Shown: one piece after another, positions 1 to 6,137 of the stretch
How the letters are laid out: each line of letters starts with the position of its first letter
Numbering within the stretch: position 1 is the first letter of the stretch
From: Penaeus vannamei
Taxonomy: Eukaryota > Arthropoda > Malacostraca > Decapoda > Penaeidae
Length of the DNA stretch: 10,000 nt
Assembly: GCF_042767895.1 (NCBI RefSeq)
Contig: NC_091551.1
Span: forward strand, 11,034,085-11,044,084
Direction of reading: 5' to 3'
Translations under genes and position numbers: made by a program
The notes under the pieces: model-generated
The model's input: only the letters and a program-made list of their open reading frames with translations
The model's database searches: none
What the model was told of the DNA's origin: nothing

Positions 1-112
1 TATCATTATTTCTACTTTTACTATTATCATTATTTCTATTTTCATTATCATTAATATCGTTATTACTATTATCATTACCATATATAATTATTACTGCTTA
101 TTAGAGCCTTGT
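1..112. repeat. Degenerate ATT/ATC microsatellite block (copy A)
   Basis: Almost every trinucleotide is ATT, ATC, ACT or a one-step variant, giving a T-rich plus strand. Equivalent blocks lie before the T-arm modules in copies B and C. Frames through it encode only Ile/Tyr/Asn-rich strings, so it is treated as non-coding. It ends at a short unique stretch with cttgtctacatg (113-124), which is conserved in all three copies. Confidence 0.85.
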
Positions 113-162
113 CTACATGTGAGGGGAAAAAAACACGAAAAAAATGGTTTACATGTCCCCCG

Positions 163-518
163 CCGGGAATCGAACCCGGGTCTTTTAGTTTCATTTTCTT
201 TATCATTATCATTACCATCAATATTGCAATCAATGTTATCATCAATATCATTTATATTGTTTTTTTGAAAAAAAAACAAAAATAAAATTAGTCACTTCCA
301 GCTAGTATCCGGGGAATCGAACCTGGGTCTTTTCTTTTTATTTTCTGTATTATTTCATTACCATCAATATTGCTATCAATGTTATCATCATTATCATCTA
401 TATTGTTATTTATTGAAAAAACAAAAAAATTAGTCTTTTCCCAACTGGTACCCCCGGGGAATGGGCCCCCGGGTCTACGATTTCTGGGACCGTCGTGCTA
501 ACCGTTACATAAAGGCGA
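163..518 (-). repeat. T-arm modules plus tRNA-Gln-like body, copy A
   Basis: On the minus strand there are three tRNA T-arm sequences. The first (163-179) has a perfect 5-bp stem around loop TTCGATT. The second (310-326) is slightly decayed and the third (about 454-476) is badly altered by extra C and G bases. The first two are followed, where the tRNA body should continue, by T-rich and ATT/ATC sequence of about 145 bp. Only the third continues into anticodon and D-arm sequence, to about 518. In this copy the anticodon loop reads CCCAGAA and lacks the universal T33, so it is not a functional tRNA. I read it as a tRNA-derived SINE fragment tandemly amplified with its microsatellite flank. Confidence 0.75.
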
Positions 519-540
519 ATTTCTAACACAGATTTTTCTT

Positions 541-735
541 TAATGGTTGTATTATCTTATATAATTTTATATTTCATTTGATTACATTTTTAGATTTTCA
601 TTGTCATTGATATTGTTATAACTGTTATTATCATCACCATTATAATCATCATTATAATTACCTATTGGACCTTGTCTTGATATGAGGGGGAAAAGAACAA
701 GGGGGGAAAAAAAATGACGGTAATTATGTTGTTAT
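541..735. other. AT-rich linker between Gln-like body and second ATT/ATC block (copy A)
   Basis: This is low-complexity AT-rich DNA with a short conserved segment (663-720) that contains ccttgtcttgatatga and then a G- and A-rich run. The same linker occurs near 5280-5470 and 9706-9905. No gene or known regulatory site is visible. Confidence 0.6.
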
Positions 736-1255
736 TATGATCATTATTATGATTTTTGTTATCATTATCATTATCAGTACTGTTGCTATCATTGTTATTA
801 TTGCTGTTATGATTATTCATAATGTTATTTATTATTATTATAATTGTTCTTATCCAATACTATTATTTTTATTATTTTTACTATCATTATTATTAGTATT
901 ATTTCCATTATTATCATTACTGTTCTTATCATTCATACTCCTGTCATTAGCATTATTAATAATTTTCATTAATATTATTTTTTTAGAAAATCATTATCAT
1001 TATCACGTCTGTTGTTTTTTTTTATCATTTTCATTATTGTTATTGTCATTATCATCATTTTAACTGTTATTGCTGTTGTTGTGGTTATCATCATTATTAT
1101 CATTATTATATTCATTATTGTTACAATTATCATTATCAATATTATCTTTATCATTACTGTGTCTGTTCTTATTTCTACTTTTAGCAATATGACCATTATC
1201 TTAATTTTCTTTATCGTGAAATTATTATTACTATTATTATCATTGGGATAACCAC
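736..1255. repeat. Second degenerate ATT/ATC block (copy A)
   Basis: About 500 bp of imperfect ATT/ATC/GTT triplets with the same base bias throughout. Both strands are open for long distances because ATT/ATC triplets contain no stop in most frames, but the predicted peptides are almost pure Ile, Leu or Asn/Asp. The counterparts are 5470-6050 and 9900-10000. Confidence 0.85.
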
Positions 1256-1339
1256 CATTATTTTCACCTATTGGAGCCTTCTCTATATGTGAACGAAAAG
1301 AACATGAGAACAAAAAAAAAAAAAAGGGGGGGGGGGTCA

Positions 1340-1660
1340 TCACCAGTTTTTTGTAATAAAGAGAAAATGACCAAAATATAGAATCCTTCTTGAAGGAATT
1401 TTGAATGTGAAAAAATTGCTTTGGTTTTCATCAATTTTCTTCTACAGAGTAAGACTCCCAACGGCTCACACTCACACGAGGCGGAGACAAAAACAAAGAA
1501 AGGGTGAGAGATCTCGCAAGAAATGGTCTTGGATCTAATTCTGATCACGTTTGACCTTCCCGTTGCGTGTGAATGAACGCTTTAAGATGGGCACGAAGTT
1601 TTATTTTCGAAATGCTGTTGACCTCCATAGTGTCAACGTTGACACTAAAGGCAGCTGACG
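1340..1660. other. Copy-A-specific segment of higher complexity
   Basis: Up to ggggtcat near 1340 copies A and B align; after it they are unrelated until the CA repeat. This roughly 320-bp stretch has balanced composition, unlike its flanks, and is replaced in copy B by about 100 bp with different content. It contains a 20-bp perfect palindrome at 1628-1647. A polypyrimidine run followed by cag near 1436-1447 resembles a splice acceptor, but no supporting exon is evident. It could be an insertion in A, ancestral sequence lost from B, or an assembly join. I do not recognise it. Confidence 0.5.
1628..1647. repeat. 20-bp perfect palindrome
   Basis: The half site tagtgtcaac is followed immediately by its exact reverse complement with no spacer, and pairing stops at both ends. 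It lies just upstream of the CA repeat in the copy-A-specific segment and is absent from copy B. Confidence 0.9.
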
Positions 1661-1662
1661 AG

Positions 1663-1746
1663 CCACACACACACACATACACACACACTCACTCACACAC
1701 TCACGCACGCACGCACGCACACACACACGCACGTACGTGCACACAA
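1663..1746. repeat. CA-rich microsatellite (copy A)
   Basis: An imperfect CA array with CACT and CACG interruptions, including a run of four GCAC units and an acgtacgt core. It precedes the plus-strand SINE-like element by about 55 bp. The copy B equivalent (6239-6283) is about half as long. Confidence 0.93.
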
Positions 1747-1829
1747 ATGAATACACAAATGTTGCATAAAAGCTCTCCCAAACCATATCTGTTGCCCCTC
1801 GTCACCGTGGCCGAGAGGGTAAGGGCACC

Positions 1830-1862
1830 AGATTCGAAACTCGCGATCGCGAGTTCGAATCT
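1830..1862. repeat. Loopless inverted repeat over the B box (copy A)
   Basis: The two arms are complementary with a single bulged A at 1837. The centre ctcgcgatcgcgag (1840-1853) is a perfect palindrome. As a result a B-box-like motif can be read on both strands (1851-1861 plus, 1831-1841 minus). The copy B counterpart is 6368-6402. Confidence 0.85.
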
Positions 1863-1886
1863 AAAAAGAGGCAAAAAGTGCTCCCT

Positions 1887-1964
1887 CTGGTTGCAACCTC
1901 GCCCGGGGCTGAAAGACACTGAAGAGCCCCGGGCACAAAGAGACGCCCGCCGGGTTGCAATCAG
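1887..1964 (+). repeat. Nested double hairpin in SINE body (copy A)
   Basis: The outer 12-bp stem pairs 1887-1898 with 1953-1964 and has one G-U (1890/1961). The inner stem pairs gcccggggct (1901-1910) with agccccgggc (1925-1934), perfect over 10 bp with a 14-nt loop. The same structure occurs in copy B with different pair types. This would be a stable RNA fold if the element is transcribed from the plus strand. Confidence 0.8.
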
Positions 1965-1989
1965 TTTTCCCTATTGTGTATTTTATGTG

Positions 1990-2031
1990 TTTGTACTTGT
2001 GTGTGTTCGTGTGGGCTATGTGCAACTCATG
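1990..2031 (+). repeat. Internal direct repeat r1 (first member, copy A)
   Basis: These 42 bp match 2650-2691 at 35 of 42 positions by eye, including the exact 12-mer gtgcaactcatg at the end of each. The two members lie exactly 660 bp apart. In copy B they are at 6538-6579 and 7142-7183. This one follows the SINE-like body directly and may be its 3' tail. Confidence 0.75.
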
Positions 2032-2049
2032 CTGCTAATAATTTTTTTT

Positions 2050-2600
2050 CCTGTTTCAGTGCAGGACGTCTAAGGAAGACGTATTTCTTTGTAAAATATA
2101 CGTATATTCAAATGTAATTGCACGTGTACAGAAATATGTCCCTGAAACTTTATCTCCATTCATGTATGTAAATATGTCTATGAATTTGTGTGAAGTAAAA
2201 TCGAACAAGAAGGTAAGGAAAAGGCGAAGAAACATAAAGTATAGATGAAGACAAAACAATAACTAGAAAAAAGTAAGGTGTGAAAATGACAAAAGTGAAA
2301 GTAGAAAATGTGTCAAAAATGCGATAAAAATTCGGATAAGAAAATGAAGAGAAACGTCACAATATTATTAATAACAAAAATAAATAAATAAATAAATAAT
2401 AAAAATAAAGAGGAGAGTAGAAAATGCGATAAACATGCAGAAAGAAAGACAAATTGAAAACAAATAATAAATACAAAAACGGCTAAAAATTACGTAAACA
2501 AATTCGAAAGTATAAGTTAAAGTATAGAAAGTACAGACAAATAAAAGAACAATAATATAAATGATGATAATGATAATAATAATAATAATAAAAGAAGCCA
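2050..2600. other. A-rich non-coding spacer (copy A)
   Basis: The first part (about 2056-2250) is non-repetitive and well conserved with 6605-6800. It includes a 14-bp palindrome aatatacgtatatt at 2095-2108. The rest is A-rich with small AAAT and ATA/ATG microsatellites (2381-2400, 2560-2591) and two occurrences of aaaatgcgataaa (near 2316 and 2422). Copy B lacks roughly the first of these and some flanking sequence. No gene is apparent. Confidence 0.6.
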
Positions 2601-2649
2601 CACCGAGTTGGATTGTTTACCTTGTGTTTTTGTTTGTGTGTGCTGTTTG

Positions 2650-2691
2650 TTTGTATTTATGTGCGTGCGTGTGGGTCAGGTGCAACTCATG
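2650..2691 (+). repeat. Internal direct repeat r1 (second member, copy A)
   Basis: This is the second member of the 42-bp imperfect direct repeat described at 1990-2031. It is preceded by GT-rich sequence and followed by attggtcaac. No tRNA-like head is visible upstream, so it may be the remnant tail of a second SINE-like insertion. Confidence 0.7.
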
Positions 2692-2739
2692 ATTGGTCAA
2701 CAAAAACTACCATTTTTTCTGTCAAAACGTCCTCAATCT

Positions 2740-3338
2740 GTATCGTTCAGCTTTCAGTAGAATAGCTTGTTTCCGAGACAAATTTGCGAGAATTGTTGTG
2801 CAAGACAGCAGTCGAGGAGAGAATATCGGCTATCACTAGAAGCACTCCAGAGGGCGCATACCTCCGCCAAGGCAATAGGGTCACGGATGCAATAAGAATA
2901 TTCACACTTGATGCACTGATTATTGCAAATGAAAGGAAGTGGCTGATAATTTGCAGGATTACTCGCCCTTTCCTCACTGATCCTTTTCACCCATTTTTCC
3001 TTCGCCAATTTCAGTGAACACAAAGGCGAAAACGTTGAGTGCGAAAACTTATGTAAAAAGAGGCTGGAATCTGAAATATTACTGTTACTTTTTCCCTTTC
3101 ACTCTGTTTCCCCAGAAGGCCTTGCGATTCTCGGAGGCCGATGCGCGCCAGAGATCAGCCTCGGCGTCGACCTCTTCTTTTGAACTGAAAGCACGAGAAG
3201 GCCAGAGAGCAGTCTTATCATGGGAGACGGACTGGACATTCTCTGTGGGCAGTGGAGAAGGCGTTATATAGTGGTTTATTTCTTCGCTGTATTATCGGAT
3301 TCGAATATCATTCTCGTTTTGTTTAATTCCTTTCACTT
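2740..3338. other. Conserved non-repetitive island 1 (copy A)
   Basis: About 600 bp of balanced, non-microsatellite sequence. It is very similar to 7236-7829: 3120-3242 differs from its partner at 3 of 123 positions, and 3261-3338 is identical over 78. A plus-strand frame near 3113-3268 gives a peptide with FSEADARQRSASASTSSFEL, and copy B preserves that frame up to SWETDWTF before the two diverge through an indel. I do not recognise it as any family. The conservation is equally explained by recent duplication, so no gene is called. Sites resembling splice acceptors (cag near 3013 and 3115) exist but are unsupported. Confidence 0.55.
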
Positions 3339-3348
3339 TACTTTTTTA

Positions 3349-3445
<97 letters not shown>
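3349..3445 (+). repeat. CT dinucleotide microsatellite (copy A)
   Basis: About 97 bp of nearly pure CT on the plus strand with one TT interruption at 3361-3362. A pure polypyrimidine/polypurine mirror tract of this length can adopt triplex (H-DNA) structure. The copy B equivalent is longer but interrupted by CC, G and TT. Confidence 0.97.
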
Positions 3446-3447
<2 letters not shown>

Positions 3448-3549
3448 GGCGGGGATTACTACTGGCCGTTTGGTTCATCCGTGATCAAGAAATTAATGTT
3501 TCGGATAATCAGATCCAATAATGGATGTACAAGGATGAAAGCAGATGGT

Positions 3550-3563
3550 GTATATATATATAT

Positions 3564-3594
<31 letters not shown>
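3550..3594. repeat. TA microsatellite (copy A)
   Basis: A TA array interrupted once by TTG at about 3565. On the minus strand it begins within a few bases of the 3' end of the Val-like T-arm, in the position of a SINE tail. Confidence 0.95.
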
Positions 3595-3595
<1 letters not shown>

Positions 3596-3596
3596 A

Positions 3597-3651
3597 CTCA
3601 GGATCAAACCGAGGGACCTTGCGCGTGTGAAGCGCACGTACACACACTAAG
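3597..3651 (-). repeat. tRNA-Val(CAC)-like SINE head, copy A
   Basis: On the minus strand there is a perfect 5-bp anticodon stem TGCGC/GCGCA around the 7-nt loop TTCACAC, with T33 present and anticodon CAC (valine). A T-arm follows, with stem CTCGG/CTGAG around TTTGATC and one G-T pair. The upstream ttagtgtgtgtacg resembles the start of tRNA-Val but is too short to form a D-arm, and no acceptor pairing with the 3' side is seen. It is therefore a tRNA-Val-derived element, not a gene. A TA tract follows it directly. Confidence 0.7.
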
Positions 3652-3850
3652 GAGGTTATTATATTAAGCGTTCATTGTTCAATATTTTGATTTAGATACT
3701 GGTTAATACAAGAGAAAAAGAGAGATAAAAGGGGAGGATGACGAATACCGAAAATAAGTGAGATAGAGAGATAGATGAGGATTACCGAAAGAGAGAAAAG
3801 AAAATAGGAGAGAGAGAATGGTAGATGCGTAGAAATGAAAGAGATTATAA
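3652..3850 (+). repeat. AT-rich insert plus purine-rich GA/GATA tract (copy A)
   Basis: From 3652 to about 3706 is AT-rich sequence missing from copy B. From about 3707 to 3845 almost all plus-strand bases are purines plus T in GATA/GAGA arrangements, such as gagatagagagatagatgag. This is an interrupted complement of the upstream CT tract. The counterpart is 8227-8365. Confidence 0.75.
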
Positions 3851-3868
3851 TATTGCCAGATAATTTTC

Positions 3869-3891
3869 GCTCGAGATCGAACCGAACATGA
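3869..3891 (-). repeat. Isolated T-arm-like fragment (copy A)
   Basis: The minus strand reads GGTTCGATCTCGAGCG, a B-box-like sequence sharing atcgaaccga with the Val-like T-arm about 270 bp away. No anticodon or D-arm sequence adjoins it. In copy B it reads ctcgggatcgaaccga and is closer to the Val-like T-arm. Confidence 0.5.
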
Positions 3892-3896
3892 CTGCT

Positions 3897-3946
3897 TATA
3901 TCTATATATATCTATATCTTATATATATTTATATCTTATATCTATG
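3897..3946. repeat. TATATC/TA low-complexity tract (copy A)
   Basis: Alternating TATATC and TATATA units. In copy B (8419-8496) the same flanks enclose a pure TA expansion of about 40 bp that is absent here. Confidence 0.9.
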
Positions 3947-4320
3947 TTAAAATGACGGATAAGAACTATGTTCTTCCTAGCCATGTACAAAACCTCGACT
4001 TAAGAGGAAATAATTAGAAACATCTTTTTTTCCAAGGATGATTAACGAACACCGGAAGTCCGTTCGGCCAAGTAAACACCCCATTGATACGAAGGGAATT
4101 ATTTTTTAATAATAGCGGTTCTCCTGCAGTGCAATGCGGTTCTTCGTCCCCTTTTAATGCCACCGCAGTTTATGCCTGTGTGTTCGTTTTAATGCTCCGA
4201 GGCAGAGAAAGCTGTCCTGTTAACAATAAAGGAATATTAGGCTTTTGACTTTCCTCATTAATGCGACGAACAACTTCACTGAAAACTAACAAAGTTGATG
4301 CTTTTCCGTCAGCTCTTGCA
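3946..4320. other. Conserved non-repetitive island 2 (copy A)
   Basis: Balanced sequence without microsatellites. The part at 4116-4267 matches 8673-8824 at 148 of 152 positions with no gaps. About 4040-4090 has diverged almost completely from the copy B counterpart (8605-8650). A small hairpin attatt/aataat with a four-T loop lies at 4098-4113 and is conserved. I see no open frame of convincing length and no recognisable RNA family. Confidence 0.6.
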
Positions 4321-4336
4321 ATAATATATAATAATA

Positions 4337-4340
<4 letters not shown>

Positions 4341-4369
<29 letters not shown>

Positions 4370-4448
4370 GATAATGATAATGATAATGATAATGATAATG
4401 ATAATGATAATGATAATGATAATGATAATGATAATGATAATGATAATG

Positions 4449-4477
<29 letters not shown>
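4341..4477 (+). repeat. AATGAT hexanucleotide array (copy A)
   Basis: A perfect tandem array of AATGAT, about 23 units over 137 bp, ending in A-rich sequence. Copy B carries only about 6 units at the same place. Immediately downstream the sequence switches to the complementary ATT/ATC motif. Confidence 0.97.
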
Positions 4478-4479
<2 letters not shown>

Positions 4480-4497
4480 AAAAAATAAATAAATAAA

Positions 4498-4842
4498 TTG
4501 TCATTTCATTATTATTATTATTCTGATAATTAGTATCATTGTTATTATTATCATTACTATTGTTATCAGTATTATCATTACTATTAGGATCATTATTTCT
4601 TTTAATCCATATGAACATTACTGATTTTTTTGTTAGCATTATCATTATCAGTATTATTGCTGTTGTTATTATTATTTTCATTATCATTATTGTTGTTCTT
4701 ACTATTATTGTTGCCGTAATCATCTCTCTTTTTATGATTATTATTTCTACTTTTACTATTATCGTTATTTATATTTTCATTATCATTAATATCGTTATTA
4801 CTATTATCATTACCATATAATTTATTATTATTGCTGCTTATT
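4498..4842. repeat. Degenerate ATT/ATC block opening copy B
   Basis: Imperfect ATT/ATC/GTT triplets, equivalent to 1-112 plus the sequence preceding this window and to 9065-9398. Its motif is the reverse complement of the AATGAT array just upstream. It is non-coding by composition. Confidence 0.85.
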
Positions 4843-4904
4843 GGAGCCTTGTCTACATGAGGAAAAAAACGAAAAAAATAAAAAAATGGTTGACATATTC
4901 TCCT

Positions 4905-5276
4905 TCGGGAATCGAACCCGGGTCTTTTCATTTTATTTTCTGTATTATTATCATTACCATCAATATTGCTATCAATGTTATCATCATTATCATTTATATT
5001 GTTATTTATTGAAAAAAAATAAAATAAAATTAGTCATTTCCAGCTAGTATCCGCCGGGAATCGAACCCGGGTCTTTTCATTTTATTTTCTGTATTATTAT
5101 CATTACCATCAATATTGCTATCAATGTTATCATCATTATCATTTATATTGTTATTTATTAAAAAAAAAAAAAAACGAAAAGAAATTAGTCATTTCCAGCT
5201 AGCATCCGCCGGGAATCGAACCCGGGTCTACGGTTTCAGAAACCGTCGTGCTAACCGTTACATAAGGGCGAATTTC
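4905..5276 (-). repeat. T-arm modules plus tRNA-Gln-like body, copy B
   Basis: Three minus-strand T-arms lie at 4905-4921, 5054-5070 and 5209-5225, spaced 149 and 155 bp. The first two modules run from the T-arm through an ATT/ATC segment and a poly-A-like run to attagtcatttccagctag. Only the last continues into anticodon and D-arm sequence. This is the best preserved of the three clusters. Confidence 0.8.
5201..5270 (-). repeat. tRNA-Gln(CTG)-like sequence, best copy
   Basis: On the minus strand, tgtaacggttagca (A box) is followed by anticodon stem ACGGT/ACCGT with loop TTCTGAA (T33 present, anticodon CTG, glutamine). The T-arm stem is CCGGG/CCCGG with loop TTCGATT. The acceptor fails: the 7 bases after the T-arm do not pair with those before the D-arm in register, and the D stem is weak. 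I call it tRNA-derived rather than a tRNA gene. Copies at 454-518 and 9611-9705 are more decayed. Confidence 0.7.
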
Positions 5277-5470
5277 TTACACTGATGTTCTTTAATGAGT
5301 TGTATTTTATTTTATTTTATATTTCAGTTGATTACATTTTTAGCCATTCATTGTCACTGCTATTGTTATAACTGTTCTTATCATCATCATTATAATCATC
5401 ATTATATTTACCTATTGGAGGCTTGTCTTGATATGACGGAGAAAAGAACAAGAAAGGAAAGACGGTAATT
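5277..5470. other. AT-rich linker (copy B)
   Basis: Equivalent to 541-735: AT-rich DNA followed by the conserved ttgtcttgatatga stretch and an A/G-rich run. No gene is seen. Confidence 0.6.
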
Positions 5471-6050
5471 ATGTTGGTTATTATGATCATTATTATGATT
5501 TTTGTTATCATTATCATTATTATGATTTTTGTTATCATTATCGTTATTATGATTTTTGTTATCATTATCATTATCAGTACTGTTGTTATCATTGTTGTTA
5601 TTGCTGTTATGATTATTCATAATTTTATACTTTATTATTATTATAATTGCTCTTATTATCCAATACTAGTATTGTTATTATTTTTACTATCATTATTATT
5701 AGTATTATTTCCATTATTATCATGACTGTTCTTATCATTCTTATTCCTATTATTAGCATTATTAATAATTTTCATTAATATTATTGTTTTTGTAATTATT
5801 ATCATTATCACGTCTTGTTTTTTTTTTTCATTTTCATTATTGTTATTATCATTATCATCATTATAACTATTATTGCTGTTGTTGTGGTTATCATCATTTT
5901 TTCATTAGATATTCATTATTGTTACAATTATCATTATCAATATTATCTTTATTATTACTGTCTGTTCTTTTTTCCCTACTTTTAGAATATTACCATTATT
6001 TTAATTTTCATTACCATTGATATTATTATTACTATTATTATCATTTAAAA
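5471..6050. repeat. Second degenerate ATT/ATC block (copy B)
   Basis: It aligns with 736-1255 but contains extra units of a 30-bp motif near 5490-5580 (ttatgatttttgttatcatt recurring three times), which occurs once in copies A and C. This is local expansion in copy B. It is non-coding. Confidence 0.85.
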
Positions 6051-6137
6051 AAACCCCCAATTATTTCACCTTTTTGGGAACCTTCTCTATATGGGGAACA
6101 AAAAAACATGAAAAGAACAAAAAAGGGGGGGTCATTT

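Larger units (their letters stand above)
1801..1964 (+). repeat. SINE-like element with tRNA-Ser/Leu-type head, copy A
   Basis: The head begins gtcaccg and continues with tggccgagagggtaagggc (1808-1826), a recognisable A box of the class-II (Ser/Leu) tRNA type. A B-box-like gagttcgaatc lies at 1851-1861. Between them, gattcgaaa resembles a Ser(CGA) anticodon loop, but there is no proper anticodon stem, variable arm or acceptor pairing, so it is not a working tRNA. A body with a strong nested hairpin follows. A spaced A box and B box would be an internal RNA polymerase III promoter. The 3' end of the element is uncertain and could extend past 2031. Confidence 0.65.
1..4735. repeat. Long tandem repeat unit, copy A (about 4.7 kb)
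   Basis: The sequence from about position 9 onward reappears at 4744 and again at 9301, and the intervening landmarks recur in the same order and orientation. These include the T-arm modules, Ser/Leu-type SINE, conserved islands, CT and TA tracts and the Val-like sequence. The A to B offset is 4735 bp. Copy A is longer than B mainly because of a private segment at 1340-1660, a longer AATGAT array and about 55 extra bases near 3652-3706. The unit start is arbitrary because the window begins inside the array. It holds no protein gene. It could be a macrosatellite or a local segmental tandem duplication. Confidence 0.93.

Noticed and set aside
736..1343. Long open frames on both strands rich in Ile, Leu, Asn or Asp
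   Set aside because: They are translations of ATT/ATC triplets. The same frames appear wherever the microsatellite occurs, with no domain, codon bias or conserved start.
2040..2062. Splice acceptor before tgcaggacg (2059; also 6606) and near 3013 and 3115
   Set aside because: The pyrimidine-cag context is good, but there is no downstream coding exon, no donor that could be paired with confidence, and T-rich DNA produces such sites often.
2095..2108. 14-bp palindrome aatatacgtatatt as a regulatory site
   Set aside because: Short AT palindromes are expected by chance in DNA this AT-rich, and no gene is nearby.
1801..2260. LINE, DNA transposon or endogenous viral element
   Set aside because: No reverse transcriptase, transposase or viral-like protein frame, no terminal inverted repeats and no target-site duplication could be identified.
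3220..3630. Frames with poly-(Ser-Leu) tracts at 3220-3630 and 7735-8049
   Set aside because: The Ser-Leu run is the CT microsatellite; the remainder is TA repeat and spacer. The reading frame differs in structure between copies.
163..5225. CRISPR array suggested by regularly spaced T-arm repeats
   Set aside because: The repeats are tRNA T-arms and the 'spacers' are near-identical microsatellite sequence. The composition is eukaryotic and no cas-like gene is present.
5201..5270. Functional tRNA-Gln(CTG) gene
   Set aside because: The anticodon and T arms are good, but the acceptor strands do not pair in register, the D stem is weak, and the two other copies are visibly decayed.
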